A DNA stretch of 13,233 bases from Archaeoglobi archaeon (GCA_004347865.1 QNUZ01000035.1:1-13233); one strand, 5' to 3'; numbered from the stretch's first letter, positions 1 through 7,751 are shown. A program made the numbers and translations. The notes: generated from the sequence alone by a model not told the origin.

Positions 1-8
1 CGAGGATA

Positions 9-1406
9 GTGAAGGGGAAGAGGAGGAGCTTCGAATACGAGGCGAGGGACATAGGCTTCTTCTTCAATCCCCGCAGCGTCGCCGTTGTTGGTGCCTCCAG
101 GACTCCGGGGAAGCCTGGAAACATTATAGTCCAAAACTTGAAGAGTCTAGGGTTCAACGGTAAAGTTTTTCCTGTAAACGTTGCTGCAGATGAGATATAT
201 GGGTATAAATGCTATCCAAGCGTTAGACATATTCCAGAAGACATTGACGTTGCCATAATAGCCGTTCCTTCAAAGAATGCCCTTCAAGTCGTCGAAGAGT
301 GTGCTGAGAAGGGAGTTAAAGGCATAATAGTCATAAGTGGTGGTTTTGCAGAAGGCTGGGAGAGGGGAAAAGAACTCGAGGAGGAAATAGTAAAAGTTGC
401 AAGAAGTAAGGGGATAAGCATTATAGGGCCAAATACGATGGGTGTTCTCGATCCAGCAACGAGATTCACCTCGTTTTTCTCTATGTTCATTTCGGCATTG
501 GATATAAAAAGTGGAGGAGTGAGCGTTGTTTCTCAGAGCGGTGCAGTGGCGAATTTTATGCTTCTTTCGCTACATCATGTTGGAATTAACAAGTTAATTG
601 CGATAGGCAATAAGTGCGACATAAACGAGATCGATTCCCTCGAATTCTTACTAAAAGATGACAAAACAAAAGTTATAGGAATGTACCTCGAAGGATTTGT
701 AAACGGTAGAAAACTGTTTGAGGCTCTAAAAAGGGCCCAAAAACCAGTGGTAATTCTGAAATCTGGACGGACAGAGGCTGGAAAAAGGAGTGCCCTCAGC
801 CATACAGCGTCAATATCTAAAGGGGACGAGTTATTTGAAGGAGTTTGCAAGCAAGCAAGAGCTTTGAAATTAAAAGATTATGAAGAATTTGTGGACACCG
901 TAAAAGCCTTGGCTTTACTACCGATACCTAAAGGAAACAGAGTAGGAGTTATCCAGCCATCCGGGGCGGAATGCGTTATGTCCGCAGACGCCGTTGAGGA
1001 GGAGGGAATGAGAATTGCTACTTTCTCCGACAGAACGAAAAGCAAGCTACAGGAATTGGCTCCGGAATGGCACACTGTCCAGAATCCAGTCGACCTCTAC
1101 CCGATAATCGAGAGATCCGGTGACATGGTCCTTTTTGACGTCATAAGACTGCTCTGTGAGGATGAAAACGTTGACGCGATAGTTTCAGGAATATTCATTC
1201 CGAGCCTCCTTGGCCTAGATCTCGAAATGCTCTCAGAGTTCAAAAAATATTCAAAACCGATAATATTCACCATGAAAGAGGACGTTGATCCGCTCAGGGG
1301 AGTGAAAATGCAAATAGAGACTAAATTCCCCGTTTATCCGACTCCCGAAAGAGCCGTGAGGGTTCTAAGAAATATGTACTATTTCCACAAAAAGTTTAAT
1401 AAGTGA
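9..1406 (+). CDS. Acyl/acetyl-CoA synthetase (ADP-forming), alpha subunit
   Basis: Enzymes of this family convert an acyl-CoA plus ADP and phosphate to the free acid, CoA and ATP; in peptide- and fatty-acid-degrading archaea this is a substrate-level ATP-forming step in the cytosol. Visible parts: a CoA-binding Rossmann domain (about residues 14-145, with SVAVVGAS at 23-30), then two succinyl-CoA-ligase-like flavodoxin domains (about 168-300 and 308-460). His265 in GKRSALSHTAS matches the alpha-subunit phosphohistidine. The length (465) fits a stand-alone alpha subunit. The ATP-grasp beta subunit is not in the window and may lie upstream or elsewhere. The GTG start at base 9 is uncertain: the frame stays open to the left edge, the GAGG at 2-5 is too close to act as a ribosome site, and family similarity begins only near residue 15. 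The acyl substrate cannot be told from sequence. Confidence 0.85.
   Translation: MKGKRRSFEYEARDIGFFFNPRSVAVVGASRTPGKPGNIIVQNLKSLGFNGKVFPVNVAADEIYGYKCYPSVRHIPEDIDVAIIAVPSKNALQVVEECAEKGVKGIIVISGGFAEGWERGKELEEEIVKVARSKGISIIGPNTMGVLDPATRFTSFFSMFISALDIKSGGVSVVSQSGAVANFMLLSLHHVGINKLIAIGNKCDINEIDSLEFLLKDDKTKVIGMYLEGFVNGRKLFEALKRAQKPVVILKSGRTEAGKRSALSHTASISKGDELFEGVCKQARALKLKDYEEFVDTVKALALLPIPKGNRVGVIQPSGAECVMSADAVEEEGMRIATFSDRTKSKLQELAPEWHTVQNPVDLYPIIERSGDMVLFDVIRLLCEDENVDAIVSGIFIPSLLGLDLEMLSEFKKYSKPIIFTMKEDVDPLRGVKMQIETKFPVYPTPERAVRVLRNMYYFHKKFNK
1395..1402 (+). promoter_or_regulatory. Box A (TATA) for the slipin gene
   Basis: TTTAATAA overlaps the end of the preceding gene, and its centre lies about 24 bases before the slipin ATG. 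This is the spacing expected if transcription begins at or next to the start codon. No ribosome-binding sequence is seen in between. Inferred from spacing only. Confidence 0.45.
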
Positions 1407-1421
1407 TTAACAAATTAGATT

Positions 1422-2162
1422 ATGGAGTGGTATTGGATAGGTATAGCCCTGATTTTGCTCATTTTCTTCGCATCTGCAATAAGAATAGTAAAGGAATACG
1501 AGAGAGGGGTAATATTCAGGCTTGGCAGACTTATAGGAGCTAAGGGACCGGGTTTATTCTTTATAATTCCGTTCTTAGATAACATGGTAAAAGTTGATCT
1601 AAGAACTGTTACTTATGACGTGCCAGCCCAAGAAGTTGTTACAAAGGACAATGTTACTGTGAGGGTTAATGCAGTCGTTTACTACAGAGTGATCGATCCT
1701 GCAAAGGCTGTCACAGAGGTTTTTAACTATACGTATGCAACAGCCCAAATAGCACAAACAACCCTAAGGAGCATAATAGGCCAGGCAGAACTTGACGAAC
1801 TCCTTTCAGAGAGGGAGAAGCTAAACATAAGGCTTCAGCAGATAATCGACGAGGCGACGAATCCCTGGGGAATAAAAGTTACAGCAGTCGAAATAAAGGA
1901 TGTTGAACTTCCCGAGGAGATGCGCAGGGTTATGGCTATGCAAGCAGAAGCTGAAAGGGAAAGAAGGTCGAAGATAATAAGGGCCGAAGGAGAATATCAA
2001 GCAGCAATGAGGCTAAAGGAGGCCTCAGATGTTCTTGCACAGAGTGAGGGGGCATTGTTCCTTAGGTATTTGCAGACGCTCAACGAGGTTGCAGCGGAGA
2101 AGAATACAACGATCATACTTCCTGTGCCTGTCGAATTGCTGAAGATGTACAAGTATAAATAG
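1422..2162 (+). CDS. Slipin / stomatin-like SPFH-domain membrane protein
   Basis: Stomatin-family proteins are anchored in the membrane by one N-terminal hydrophobic hairpin or span and form large ring-like oligomers that organise membrane domains. Here residues 4-20 are hydrophobic, the SPFH/band 7 domain covers about 22-180 (YERGVIFRLGR at 26-36 and GPGLFFIIPFLD at 42-53 are family hallmarks), and a charged helical, coiled-coil-like stretch follows at about 165-205 before a short C-terminus. The length of 246 is normal for slipins. In many archaea and bacteria slipin is paired with an NfeD/STOPP membrane serine protease; no such gene is next to it here, the neighbours being an acyl-CoA synthetase and prs. 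The ATG is supported by the membrane segment starting at once and by a box A at the right distance. The family call is firm; the cellular role is unknown. Confidence 0.88.
   Translation: MEWYWIGIALILLIFFASAIRIVKEYERGVIFRLGRLIGAKGPGLFFIIPFLDNMVKVDLRTVTYDVPAQEVVTKDNVTVRVNAVVYYRVIDPAKAVTEVFNYTYATAQIAQTTLRSIIGQAELDELLSEREKLNIRLQQIIDEATNPWGIKVTAVEIKDVELPEEMRRVMAMQAEAERERRSKIIRAEGEYQAAMRLKEASDVLAQSEGALFLRYLQTLNEVAAEKNTTIILPVPVELLKMYKYK
2154..2161 (+). promoter_or_regulatory. Box A (TATA) for prs
   Basis: TATAAATA is a near-perfect archaeal box A. It sits inside the last codons and stop codon of the slipin gene, and its centre is about 25 bases before the prs ATG. prs can therefore be transcribed on its own, probably as a leaderless mRNA, even though only 20 bases separate the two genes. 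Confidence 0.65.
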
Positions 2163-2182
2163 CTCCCATTCAAAAATTTTTT

Positions 2183-3007
2183 ATGGATGTCGTCATCTGC
2201 CCGTCATCCCCGCTACTAGGCAAGAGGATTGCAGAACTACTTGAAGCAAAAATAGCAGCGGTTCAATACAAGAAATTCCCGGACGGAGAATTATATGTAC
2301 GGGTCGAGAGCGAGGAGGATTCCCATATTGTCGTTGGAAGTCTTTGCTCGAATGATGACATTATCGTACTTAACCTGCTTTTCGATGCGATTAAGGGAGA
2401 GATAACAGCACTAATACCCTATATGGGATATGCAAGACAAGATAGAGAGTTTCTAAAAGGGGAAGCAGTAAGCATAAGGGCGATTGCTAAGATGATCGAG
2501 GAAAGAGCGGAAAAAATTGTTACCGTGAATATACACAGCAATAAAGCAAAGGAGAACTTCAAAAAGCTCATAGACGTGGATGCAATGCCTAAAATTGGAG
2601 AGCACTTCAGAGGAAGGGATATAGTGATGATATCGCCTGACAAAGGTTCCGCAGAGCGTGTTAAGATTGCCGCAAATGTTGCAAATTGCGAATGGGACTG
2701 GCTTGAAAAGAAGAGAATAGACGCTCACACTGTAGAAATAGCTCCTAAAAACCTCAATGTTGAAGGAAGGAACGTTTTGATCGTTGACGACATAATCTCC
2801 ACGGGTGGAACAGTAGTCGAAGCTACAAAAAAGCTCTACGAGCTGGGAGCAAAGAGAGTCGAAGCTGCGTGCGTTCATGCGGTTCTGGCAGACTTCGCAT
2901 CAATAAAGTTGTTCTCAAACGGTATTGCAGATATTACAGCTACCGATACAATAGAGAGAATTTTCTCAAAGATCAGCGTTGCCGGAATTTTGGCTGAAAC
3001 CCTATAG
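2183..3007 (+). CDS. prs: Ribose-phosphate pyrophosphokinase (PRPP synthetase)
   Basis: Makes 5-phosphoribosyl 1-pyrophosphate from ribose 5-phosphate and ATP, the common precursor for purines, pyrimidines, histidine, tryptophan and NAD. Visible motifs: FPDGELYVR (32-40), the ATP-binding ARQDREF (84-90), the catalytic His in VNIHS (115-119), the flexible-loop KKR near 176-178, and the PRPP/ribose-5-phosphate loop VLIVDDIISTGGT (198-210). At 274 residues it is shorter than the roughly 310-residue bacterial enzymes, as usual for archaeal ones. The ATG at 2183 is supported by a box A at 2154-2161. It lies upstream of nob1 and the gfcR-like gene in the same direction. The latter carries the same type of PRPP loop, so the product of this enzyme could be a ligand of that regulator (inference). 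Confidence 0.95.
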   Translation: MDVVICPSSPLLGKRIAELLEAKIAAVQYKKFPDGELYVRVESEEDSHIVVGSLCSNDDIIVLNLLFDAIKGEITALIPYMGYARQDREFLKGEAVSIRAIAKMIEERAEKIVTVNIHSNKAKENFKKLIDVDAMPKIGEHFRGRDIVMISPDKGSAERVKIAANVANCEWDWLEKKRIDAHTVEIAPKNLNVEGRNVLIVDDIISTGGTVVEATKKLYELGAKRVEAACVHAVLADFASIKLFSNGIADITATDTIERIFSKISVAGILAETL

Positions 3008-3064
3008 AGGTTCCAAAGTCCTCTTGGTTAGAAAATTTTTTATCTTTTTTATGCAACATTCTTT

Positions 3065-3535
3065 GTGCGAGTTTACGTTCTCGACTCAAACGCGATTTTT
3101 CAGAGAAAGGCCATATATGAAAACATGGTGACCGTACCTGAAGTAGTGTCGGAGATTTTGGACGAGAATTCATCCATTTATTTCACTATAAAAGGGCTAA
3201 GGGTGGAGAGAGCGAGCGATAAGAGTACCACTATAGTTAAAGAAGTCTCAAGCAAAACTGGGGATATATACAGACTCTCGGAGACCGATCTGAAGGTGCT
3301 TGCAAAGGCCCTGGACGAGAAGGAAAAAGGAAACGAAGTTGTGCTTGTTACTGACGATTACTCCATACAGAACGTAGCAATGGCTCTGGGCATAAAATTT
3401 GAAACTGTAGTACATCAAGGGATATCGAAAGGTTTTAAGTGGGTGAGAGTGTGTAAGGGTTGTGGCAGAAAAATTGATAGCGAGATCTGCCCAATATGTG
3501 GTAGTGAAGCCGTGATAAGGAAGGTGAAAAAATGA
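3065..3535 (+). CDS. nob1: Endoribonuclease Nob1 (PIN domain plus zinc ribbon)
   Basis: Nob1 trims the 3' end of precursor 16S rRNA at a late step of small-subunit ribosome maturation. The PIN nuclease domain spans about residues 2-115, with the expected acidic metal-binding residues: Asp7 in YVLDSNAIF, Glu30, Asp75 in SETDLKVLAKA, and Asp97/98 in VTDDYSIQNVA. A C-terminal zinc ribbon follows with Cys130, Cys133, Cys142 and Cys145 (CKGCG and CPICG). The architecture and length (156) match archaeal Nob1. The start is a GTG; the A/T-rich stretch around 3035-3044 is at the right distance for a leaderless transcript. An out-of-frame ATG at 3051 is not the start. Its last 4 bases overlap the start of the next gene (ATGA), so translation is probably coupled. 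Confidence 0.92.
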   Translation: MRVYVLDSNAIFQRKAIYENMVTVPEVVSEILDENSSIYFTIKGLRVERASDKSTTIVKEVSSKTGDIYRLSETDLKVLAKALDEKEKGNEVVLVTDDYSIQNVAMALGIKFETVVHQGISKGFKWVRVCKGCGRKIDSEICPICGSEAVIRKVKK

Positions 3536-4101
3536 AGATCGAGAGTTTGATTGAAAAGGCAAGAAAGTTGAAGGAGAAGGGAATGGCTACAGAAGAAATA
3601 GCCGACGAGTTGAACGTTTCATTGGACACAGCAGTGTGGCTCCTAACAAGGGCGACCCAGACTCCACCCTCAGACATTTACATCGAATGGACAAATCTCG
3701 TAAAGCCTTGGCGTTTGAGGATGATTGCAGTAGCACTAGCAGACATGATCCTCGAGAACTTTGAGGAAGTTGAGGTTGTTGTTGGGATAGCCACGAGTGG
3801 TATTCCTCTTTCAACAATGGTGGCCGAAGAGCTTTCCGCTGAACTGGCCATTTATTATCCCGCGAAGGTGAGTGGACAAGAGGTCAAAGAGGGTATTCTC
3901 AGCGAGAATTTCGCGAAAGTCTCCGGAAAGAAGTGTGTGATCGTTGACGACATCATCTCGACTGGGAGAACGGTTAGGGGGGCAATAGAAGTCATAGAGA
4001 AGAGCGGCGGGAAGGTCTTGGGTGTGGCCGTAGTTGCGGATAAAGGAGGCAGAATCGAGACCGTACCGGTAAAAAGTCTCTTGAAGATCTCGAGGATCTG
4101 A
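3532..4101 (+). CDS. gfcR: GfcR-like transcriptional regulator (HTH plus orotate-PRTase-like domain)
   Basis: The N-terminus (about residues 1-42) is a small helix-turn-helix domain (GMATEEIADELNVSLDTA at 17-34). The rest is a type I phosphoribosyltransferase fold with the PRPP loop VIVDDIISTGRTV at 136-148 and GIATSGIPL at 85-93. This layout is that of the archaeal proteins often labelled orotate phosphoribosyltransferase-like, whose haloarchaeal member GfcR regulates sugar catabolism genes. It is therefore more likely a DNA-binding metabolite sensor than a true PyrE, comparable in concept to bacterial PurR. In this non-sugar-using type of archaeon the target genes and ligand are unknown. 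It overlaps nob1 by 4 bases upstream and the glycosyltransferase gene by 1 base downstream, so all three are likely co-translated. Family call firm; function inferred. Confidence 0.85.
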   Translation: MKIESLIEKARKLKEKGMATEEIADELNVSLDTAVWLLTRATQTPPSDIYIEWTNLVKPWRLRMIAVALADMILENFEEVEVVVGIATSGIPLSTMVAEELSAELAIYYPAKVSGQEVKEGILSENFAKVSGKKCVIVDDIISTGRTVRGAIEVIEKSGGKVLGVAVVADKGGRIETVPVKSLLKISRI

Positions 4102-4997
4102 TGAAGGTAACGGTGGTTGTTCCAACGCTAAACGAGGAGAAAGGGATCGGAAAAGTAGTTTCCGATTTCAAAAAGCTTGGATTCGATGTTCTAGTTGTAG
4201 ATGGCGGGAGCAAAGATCGAACCAAGGAGATAGCAGAAAAGAATGGTGCAAAAGTGGTTCTACAAACCGGAAAGGGGAAGGGAAATGCTATTTCCGACGC
4301 TTTCAAAATTCTTGACAGCGACGTAATTGTCTTAGTGGATGGGGATGGGAGCTATCCGGCAGAAGAGGTTAAAAGGTTGCTCGAACCAATAGAAAATGGT
4401 ATTGCTGACCACGTAATCGGCAACAGGTTCCACAGCTACGAGAAGGGGGCTTTTACCAGACTGAATCTTTTTGGAAATAAAATTCTGAATGTTTTTTTCC
4501 GATTTGCCTATGGTGTTAACCTTCATGACGTTCTTTCTGGATACAGAGCACTGAGGAAAGAAGTTTACAAAAGTATCGAGATAAAAAAATCGGGCTTTGA
4601 AGTGGAAGTAGAGCTTACCGTCGAAACTCTGGCAAAAGGCTTCAAAGTTGCAGAAGTCCCTATTAGCTACCGTAAAAGGGAAGGAAAAACTAAACTGAAG
4701 CCAATAAGGGACGGATTCAGAATCGGAAAAGCCATATATGAAATGCTTAAAAGGTACAGCCCGGCGAGATATATCTATTTTTTGGGAGCTCTTTTCATAT
4801 TTCTGGGTCTTATTACTGGGTCATACGTTGTCTATGCTTGGTTAAATGGTGTAACGCATGTACTACTAGCAATTCTCACGACTATGTTCGTTCTGATGGG
4901 TGTTCAGTTCCTAGTATTCGGAGTTATAACCCACCTGCTATTCCGCACAGCAGTCGAATTAAAAGGAGAAATCAATAGATTGATGAAAAAGTTCTAG
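4101..4997 (+). CDS. Family 2 glycosyltransferase with two C-terminal membrane spans (AglJ / dolichyl-phosphate sugar transferase type)
   Basis: Probably moves a sugar from a nucleotide sugar to a membrane polyprenyl (dolichyl) phosphate at the cytosolic face, for protein N-glycosylation or other surface glycans. Visible: the GT-A start VVVPTLNEEKGIGKVV (5-20), VDGGSKDRT (33-41), the DGDGSYP metal/nucleotide region (80-86), GNRF (107-110), and LSGYRALRKEVY (145-156), typical of dolichyl-phosphate mannose/glucose synthases. Two hydrophobic segments at about 223-247 and 252-281 end the protein, as in haloarchaeal AglJ. The length of 298 also fits AglJ. The ATG overlaps the gfcR stop as TGATG. 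Its stop lies in a CTAG shared with the converging esterase gene. The sugar donor cannot be deduced. Confidence 0.85.
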   Translation: MKVTVVVPTLNEEKGIGKVVSDFKKLGFDVLVVDGGSKDRTKEIAEKNGAKVVLQTGKGKGNAISDAFKILDSDVIVLVDGDGSYPAEEVKRLLEPIENGIADHVIGNRFHSYEKGAFTRLNLFGNKILNVFFRFAYGVNLHDVLSGYRALRKEVYKSIEIKKSGFEVEVELTVETLAKGFKVAEVPISYRKREGKTKLKPIRDGFRIGKAIYEMLKRYSPARYIYFLGALFIFLGLITGSYVVYAWLNGVTHVLLAILTTMFVLMGVQFLVFGVITHLLFRTAVELKGEINRLMKKF

Positions 4998-5911
4998 AAT
5001 CCCGCGAGTTTGGCTGCTATCTGCGCTATCAATTCCTTTCCAGGATCCAAAAACGAATACATATTCAGGAATCCGTGTATAGTCCCGTTGTATCTCACAA
5101 CCGTTGCTGAACTGCCTTGTTTTCTCATTAAAGCTCCGTAGAGTTCTCCTTCATCTCTCAATGGGTCATATTCCGCAGTCGCAATGAGTGCTGGTGGAAG
5201 ATTGCCAAGATCTGCGAATATGGGCGAGGCATGCGGATTGAGCGCATCTTCTTTGCCCCTGAGATACTGTTCTGTGAACCAATACATTATTTCCTCAAAA
5301 AGTATTCCAAAGTTTGAGTATTCGAGCCAAGATCGTGTTATCCCAGCGAGATTCACAACAGGGTAAACCAAAATCTGGCCCTTGATGAAGTCTTCCCCAT
5401 TGTCTCTTGCGATTATGCTTACCACTGTTGCTAGATTGCCCCCAGCACTATCACCTGCTACAAATATCTTCCCTGTATCCACTTCTATCTCATCACCATG
5501 ATCCGCAACCCACTTCGCCGCATCATAGGCATCCACGACTGCAGCTGGAAACTTGTGTTCAGGTGCCAGCCTATAATCGACAGAGACCACAGTGGCATTT
5601 GAAAGCCTTGCAATTCTCCTGCATATAGAATCGTGGGTATCTAGGTTGCAGATTACGAAGCCTCCGCCGTGATAGAAGACAAGAACCGGACTTTTGGGTT
5701 TTTGCTGATATATTCTGATCTTTATGTCTCCATTCTTGCCCTTTATGATTCTGTCCTCCACTTTCGCAACCTCTTCCGTTAGGGCATTGGAAACTTGCTC
5801 AAAAATCGGGTTGATTATCTCTCGGTATTCCTGTGCAGAAATAGTTCTATCGAATTTGGGAAGCTGTCGATAGATCCCGATAATTTCCCTTAAAGCAGGA
5901 TCCACTGGCAT
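4994..5911 (-). CDS. Carboxylesterase of the hormone-sensitive-lipase family (AFEST-like)
   Basis: An alpha/beta hydrolase expected to cleave short- to medium-chain carboxylic esters in the cytosol. The oxyanion-hole motif HGGGF is at 81-85, the nucleophile Ser155 in GDSAGGN, the acid Asp249 in EYDPLRDEG, and the base His279 in IHGF, giving a full catalytic triad. The stretch VSVDYRLAPEHKFPAAV (109-125) is typical of the family. From memory it is strikingly similar to the thermostable esterase AFEST of Archaeoglobus fulgidus along most of its length, including the N-terminal cap; this is the best single hint of the organism. The physiological substrate is unknown. The 305-residue length is normal. 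A box A at 5932-5939 lies 24 bases before the ATG, so it is probably transcribed separately from pyrG upstream. Confidence 0.93.
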   Translation of the reverse strand: MPVDPALREIIGIYRQLPKFDRTISAQEYREIINPIFEQVSNALTEEVAKVEDRIIKGKNGDIKIRIYQQKPKSPVLVFYHGGGFVICNLDTHDSICRRIARLSNATVVSVDYRLAPEHKFPAAVVDAYDAAKWVADHGDEIEVDTGKIFVAGDSAGGNLATVVSIIARDNGEDFIKGQILVYPVVNLAGITRSWLEYSNFGILFEEIMYWFTEQYLRGKEDALNPHASPIFADLGNLPPALIATAEYDPLRDEGELYGALMRKQGSSATVVRYNGTIHGFLNMYSFLDPGKELIAQIAAKLAGF

Positions 5912-5931
5912 GGATTAAATCGGAATCTAGA

Positions 5932-5939
5932 GATATAAA
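5932..5939 (-). promoter_or_regulatory. Box A (TATA) for the esterase gene
   Basis: On the - strand the box reads TTTATATC, and its centre is about 24 bases before the ATG at 5911. It falls in the 38-base gap between the pyrG stop and the esterase start. The short gap therefore seems to contain a promoter rather than simply link an operon. Confidence 0.55.
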
Positions 5940-5949
5940 TCTTATTAAA

Positions 5950-7551
5950 TCAAATTTTTCCATCCCTTCTTTCTTTTCTGTATCCAAAGGCGGATTCTAA
6001 GAATCCTCTGAACGGCGGAGAAGGAAAAAGGGGCCTTGATTTGAATTCAGGATGGAACTGAGTTGCGAAGAAGAACCGATGGGTAGGCAATTCAAGTATC
6101 TCCATTCTACGCTTGCTATCACTCCAACCACTGAAAACCAGTCCTTTGCTTTCTAGTTTTGGTATGTATTCCGGATTCACCTCGTAGCGATGTCTGTGCC
6201 TCTCAAAAACCTTTTCTTTGCCATAAAGCTTGTGCGCTATGGTTCCCGGCTTTATTGTGACTTCGATTTCTCCCAGTCTCATGGTACCACCAAGTTCTTT
6301 TATTTGCTTCTGTTCAGGTAGCAGGTCTATGACGCATTCTCCAGACTCAGAAAGTTCCGAACTACTTGCATTCCTGATCCCGCAAACGTTTCTCGAGAAT
6401 TCGACTACTGCAAGCTGAAATCCAAAGCATATGCCGAGAAATGGAATATTCTTCTCCCTCGCATACCTTATTGCCATAATTTTCCCTTCTGCACCTCGTT
6501 TTCCAAAACCGCCAGGGATAAGTATGCCGTCGTAGTTGAGTTCCACCTCATTACTATTTTCAAGTTTTTCGCTGTCGATCCACGCGAAATTAACCTTACA
6601 GCCCAAATGCACTCCTGCGTGCTTCAGAGCCTCCCTTATGCTGAGATAGGCATCTTTAACATCAACGTACTTCCCAACGATTGCGATGTCGACTTCTTCT
6701 TTAAGTTCTCTCATTTTTTTAACAAATTCTTCCCATTCTGTTTTTCTTTCCCTTTTTTCTAGCCTAAGTTTTTTCAGAATGACCTCATCCAGCTTTTCCT
6801 CCCTGAACTTCAGAGGGACTTCGTAAATATCGCAGTCCTCGTTGCTTATCACCGCCTCCTTCTCAACATCGCAGAAGAGGGCGATTTTTTTCTTTGTTGA
6901 ATCCTTCAGCTTTTCTTTGCACCTTCCAACGATTATATCCGGATAAAGTCCAAGTTCCCTTAATTCCTTAACGCTGTGCTGAGTTGGCTTTGTTTTCTGC
7001 TCACCTCCAGCGTCAAGCGGGACCAGCGTGACATGCACGAGCAGAAAGTTTCCATCCTTCTCCTCGATCCTCATCTGCCTAATTGCCTCAAGGAAAGGCA
7101 TGCTCTCTATGTCCCCCACCGTACCCCCGACTTCGATCAGGCATATTTCTGCGTCTTTCTTTTTTGCAACTTCCCTTATCCAAGATTTGATCTCATCCGT
7201 TACGTGCGGAATTATTTGCACAGTCTGGCCTAGATATTCTCCCCTCCTTTCCTTCTCTATCACACGTCTGTAAATCTTTCCCGTGGTTATGTTGTGCTCC
7301 CCAGTAAGCTCTAGACCCATGAATCGCTCGTAATGGCCAAGATCGAGGTCAACCTCCGTGCCGTCCTTTAGGACGTAAACTTCCCCGTGCTGGAATGGAT
7401 TCATAGTGCCGGCATCGATGTTTATGTACGGATCTATCTTTATCGGCACAACCCGATAGCCCAGGTCAACCAGGAGCCTGCCTATGGATGCTGCAGTGAT
7501 CCCTTTGCCGAGGCCGCTCATTACTCCGCCCGTCACGACGATGAATTTCAT
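5950..7551 (-). CDS. pyrG: CTP synthase
   Basis: Makes CTP from UTP, ATP and glutamine (or ammonia), the last step of pyrimidine nucleotide synthesis. Start chosen at 7551, giving 533 residues beginning MKFIVVTGGV, exactly the family N-terminus. The open frame runs further upstream to 7683, but those extra 44 codons overlap the Trm112-like gene and do not look like pyrG. The synthetase domain (about 1-270) has GGVMSGLGKG (8-17) and GGTVGDIES (142-150). The glutaminase domain (about 288-525) has Cys375 in GICFGFQ, and His500 and Glu502 in FHPEF, so the amidotransferase triad is complete. Only two bases separate it from the stop of the 55-residue gene upstream, so it is probably translated by reinitiation. 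No strong ribosome site is visible. Confidence 0.97.
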   Translation of the reverse strand: MKFIVVTGGVMSGLGKGITAASIGRLLVDLGYRVVPIKIDPYINIDAGTMNPFQHGEVYVLKDGTEVDLDLGHYERFMGLELTGEHNITTGKIYRRVIEKERRGEYLGQTVQIIPHVTDEIKSWIREVAKKKDAEICLIEVGGTVGDIESMPFLEAIRQMRIEEKDGNFLLVHVTLVPLDAGGEQKTKPTQHSVKELRELGLYPDIIVGRCKEKLKDSTKKKIALFCDVEKEAVISNEDCDIYEVPLKFREEKLDEVILKKLRLEKRERKTEWEEFVKKMRELKEEVDIAIVGKYVDVKDAYLSIREALKHAGVHLGCKVNFAWIDSEKLENSNEVELNYDGILIPGGFGKRGAEGKIMAIRYAREKNIPFLGICFGFQLAVVEFSRNVCGIRNASSSELSESGECVIDLLPEQKQIKELGGTMRLGEIEVTIKPGTIAHKLYGKEKVFERHRHRYEVNPEYIPKLESKGLVFSGWSDSKRRMEILELPTHRFFFATQFHPEFKSRPLFPSPPFRGFLESAFGYRKERRDGKI

Positions 7552-7553
7552 AA

Positions 7554-7721
7554 CTACACCAGAAAATTTGGTATTCCATCTTCTATCGGATAAAAAACGT
7601 TGCATTTCTTGCAGATGAGCTTTCCAGTTATTATTTCCTGCTCGTTTTCTTCCAGCACTTCGAGCTCTAGATCCGACTTGCATTTAGGACATGCAAGAAT
7701 ATCGAGCAAAGACCTTCTCAT
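7554..7721 (-). CDS. Trm112-like small zinc protein
   Basis: A 55-residue gene below common length cut-offs. It begins MRRSLLDILACPKCKSDLEL and carries Cys11 and Cys14 (CPKC) plus Cys37 and Cys40 (CKKC), then ends with FYPIEDGIPNFLV (43-55). This is the classic Trm112/UPF0434 pattern: a start of the LLDILACP type, a zinc knuckle, and a Y-PI-DGIP-(F/M)L tail. Trm112 proteins bind and activate several methyltransferases that act on tRNA, rRNA and translation factors. Which partner is used here cannot be told, as no methyltransferase gene is in the window. Its TAG stop lies two bases before the pyrG ATG, so the two form an operon. A box A at 7744-7751 lies about 26 bases before this ATG. The call rests on motif recognition and full-length agreement. 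Confidence 0.88.
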   Translation of the reverse strand: MRRSLLDILACPKCKSDLELEVLEENEQEIITGKLICKKCNVFYPIEDGIPNFLV

Positions 7722-7743
7722 GCCAGAGCTATAATGCGGCTAG

Positions 7744-7751
7744 AATTTAAC
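7744..7751 (-). promoter_or_regulatory. Box A (TATA) for the trm112-like/pyrG operon
   Basis: On the - strand the box reads TTAAATTC, centred about 26 bases before the ATG at 7721. It is the only good box A in front of this operon, and none is seen just before pyrG itself. Confidence 0.5.

Noticed and set aside
2453..2878. A 141-codon open frame antisense to prs.
   Set aside because: Fully inside prs, with a Ser/Phe/Cys-rich product typical of an antisense shadow; no promoter or family match.
3013..3027. A possible hairpin terminator CCAA...TTGG after prs, followed by T runs.
   Set aside because: Only four clean base pairs around a long loop. The T-rich stretch is equally explained as the nob1 promoter region.
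3532..4101. Annotation of the gfcR-like gene as orotate phosphoribosyltransferase (pyrE).
   Set aside because: The N-terminal helix-turn-helix and overall layout fit the regulator group better than the catalytic enzyme.
7552..7683. An N-terminal extension of CTP synthase by 44 residues.
   Set aside because: The family N-terminus MKFIVVTGGV starts at 7551, and the extension overlaps a better-supported Trm112-like gene in another frame.
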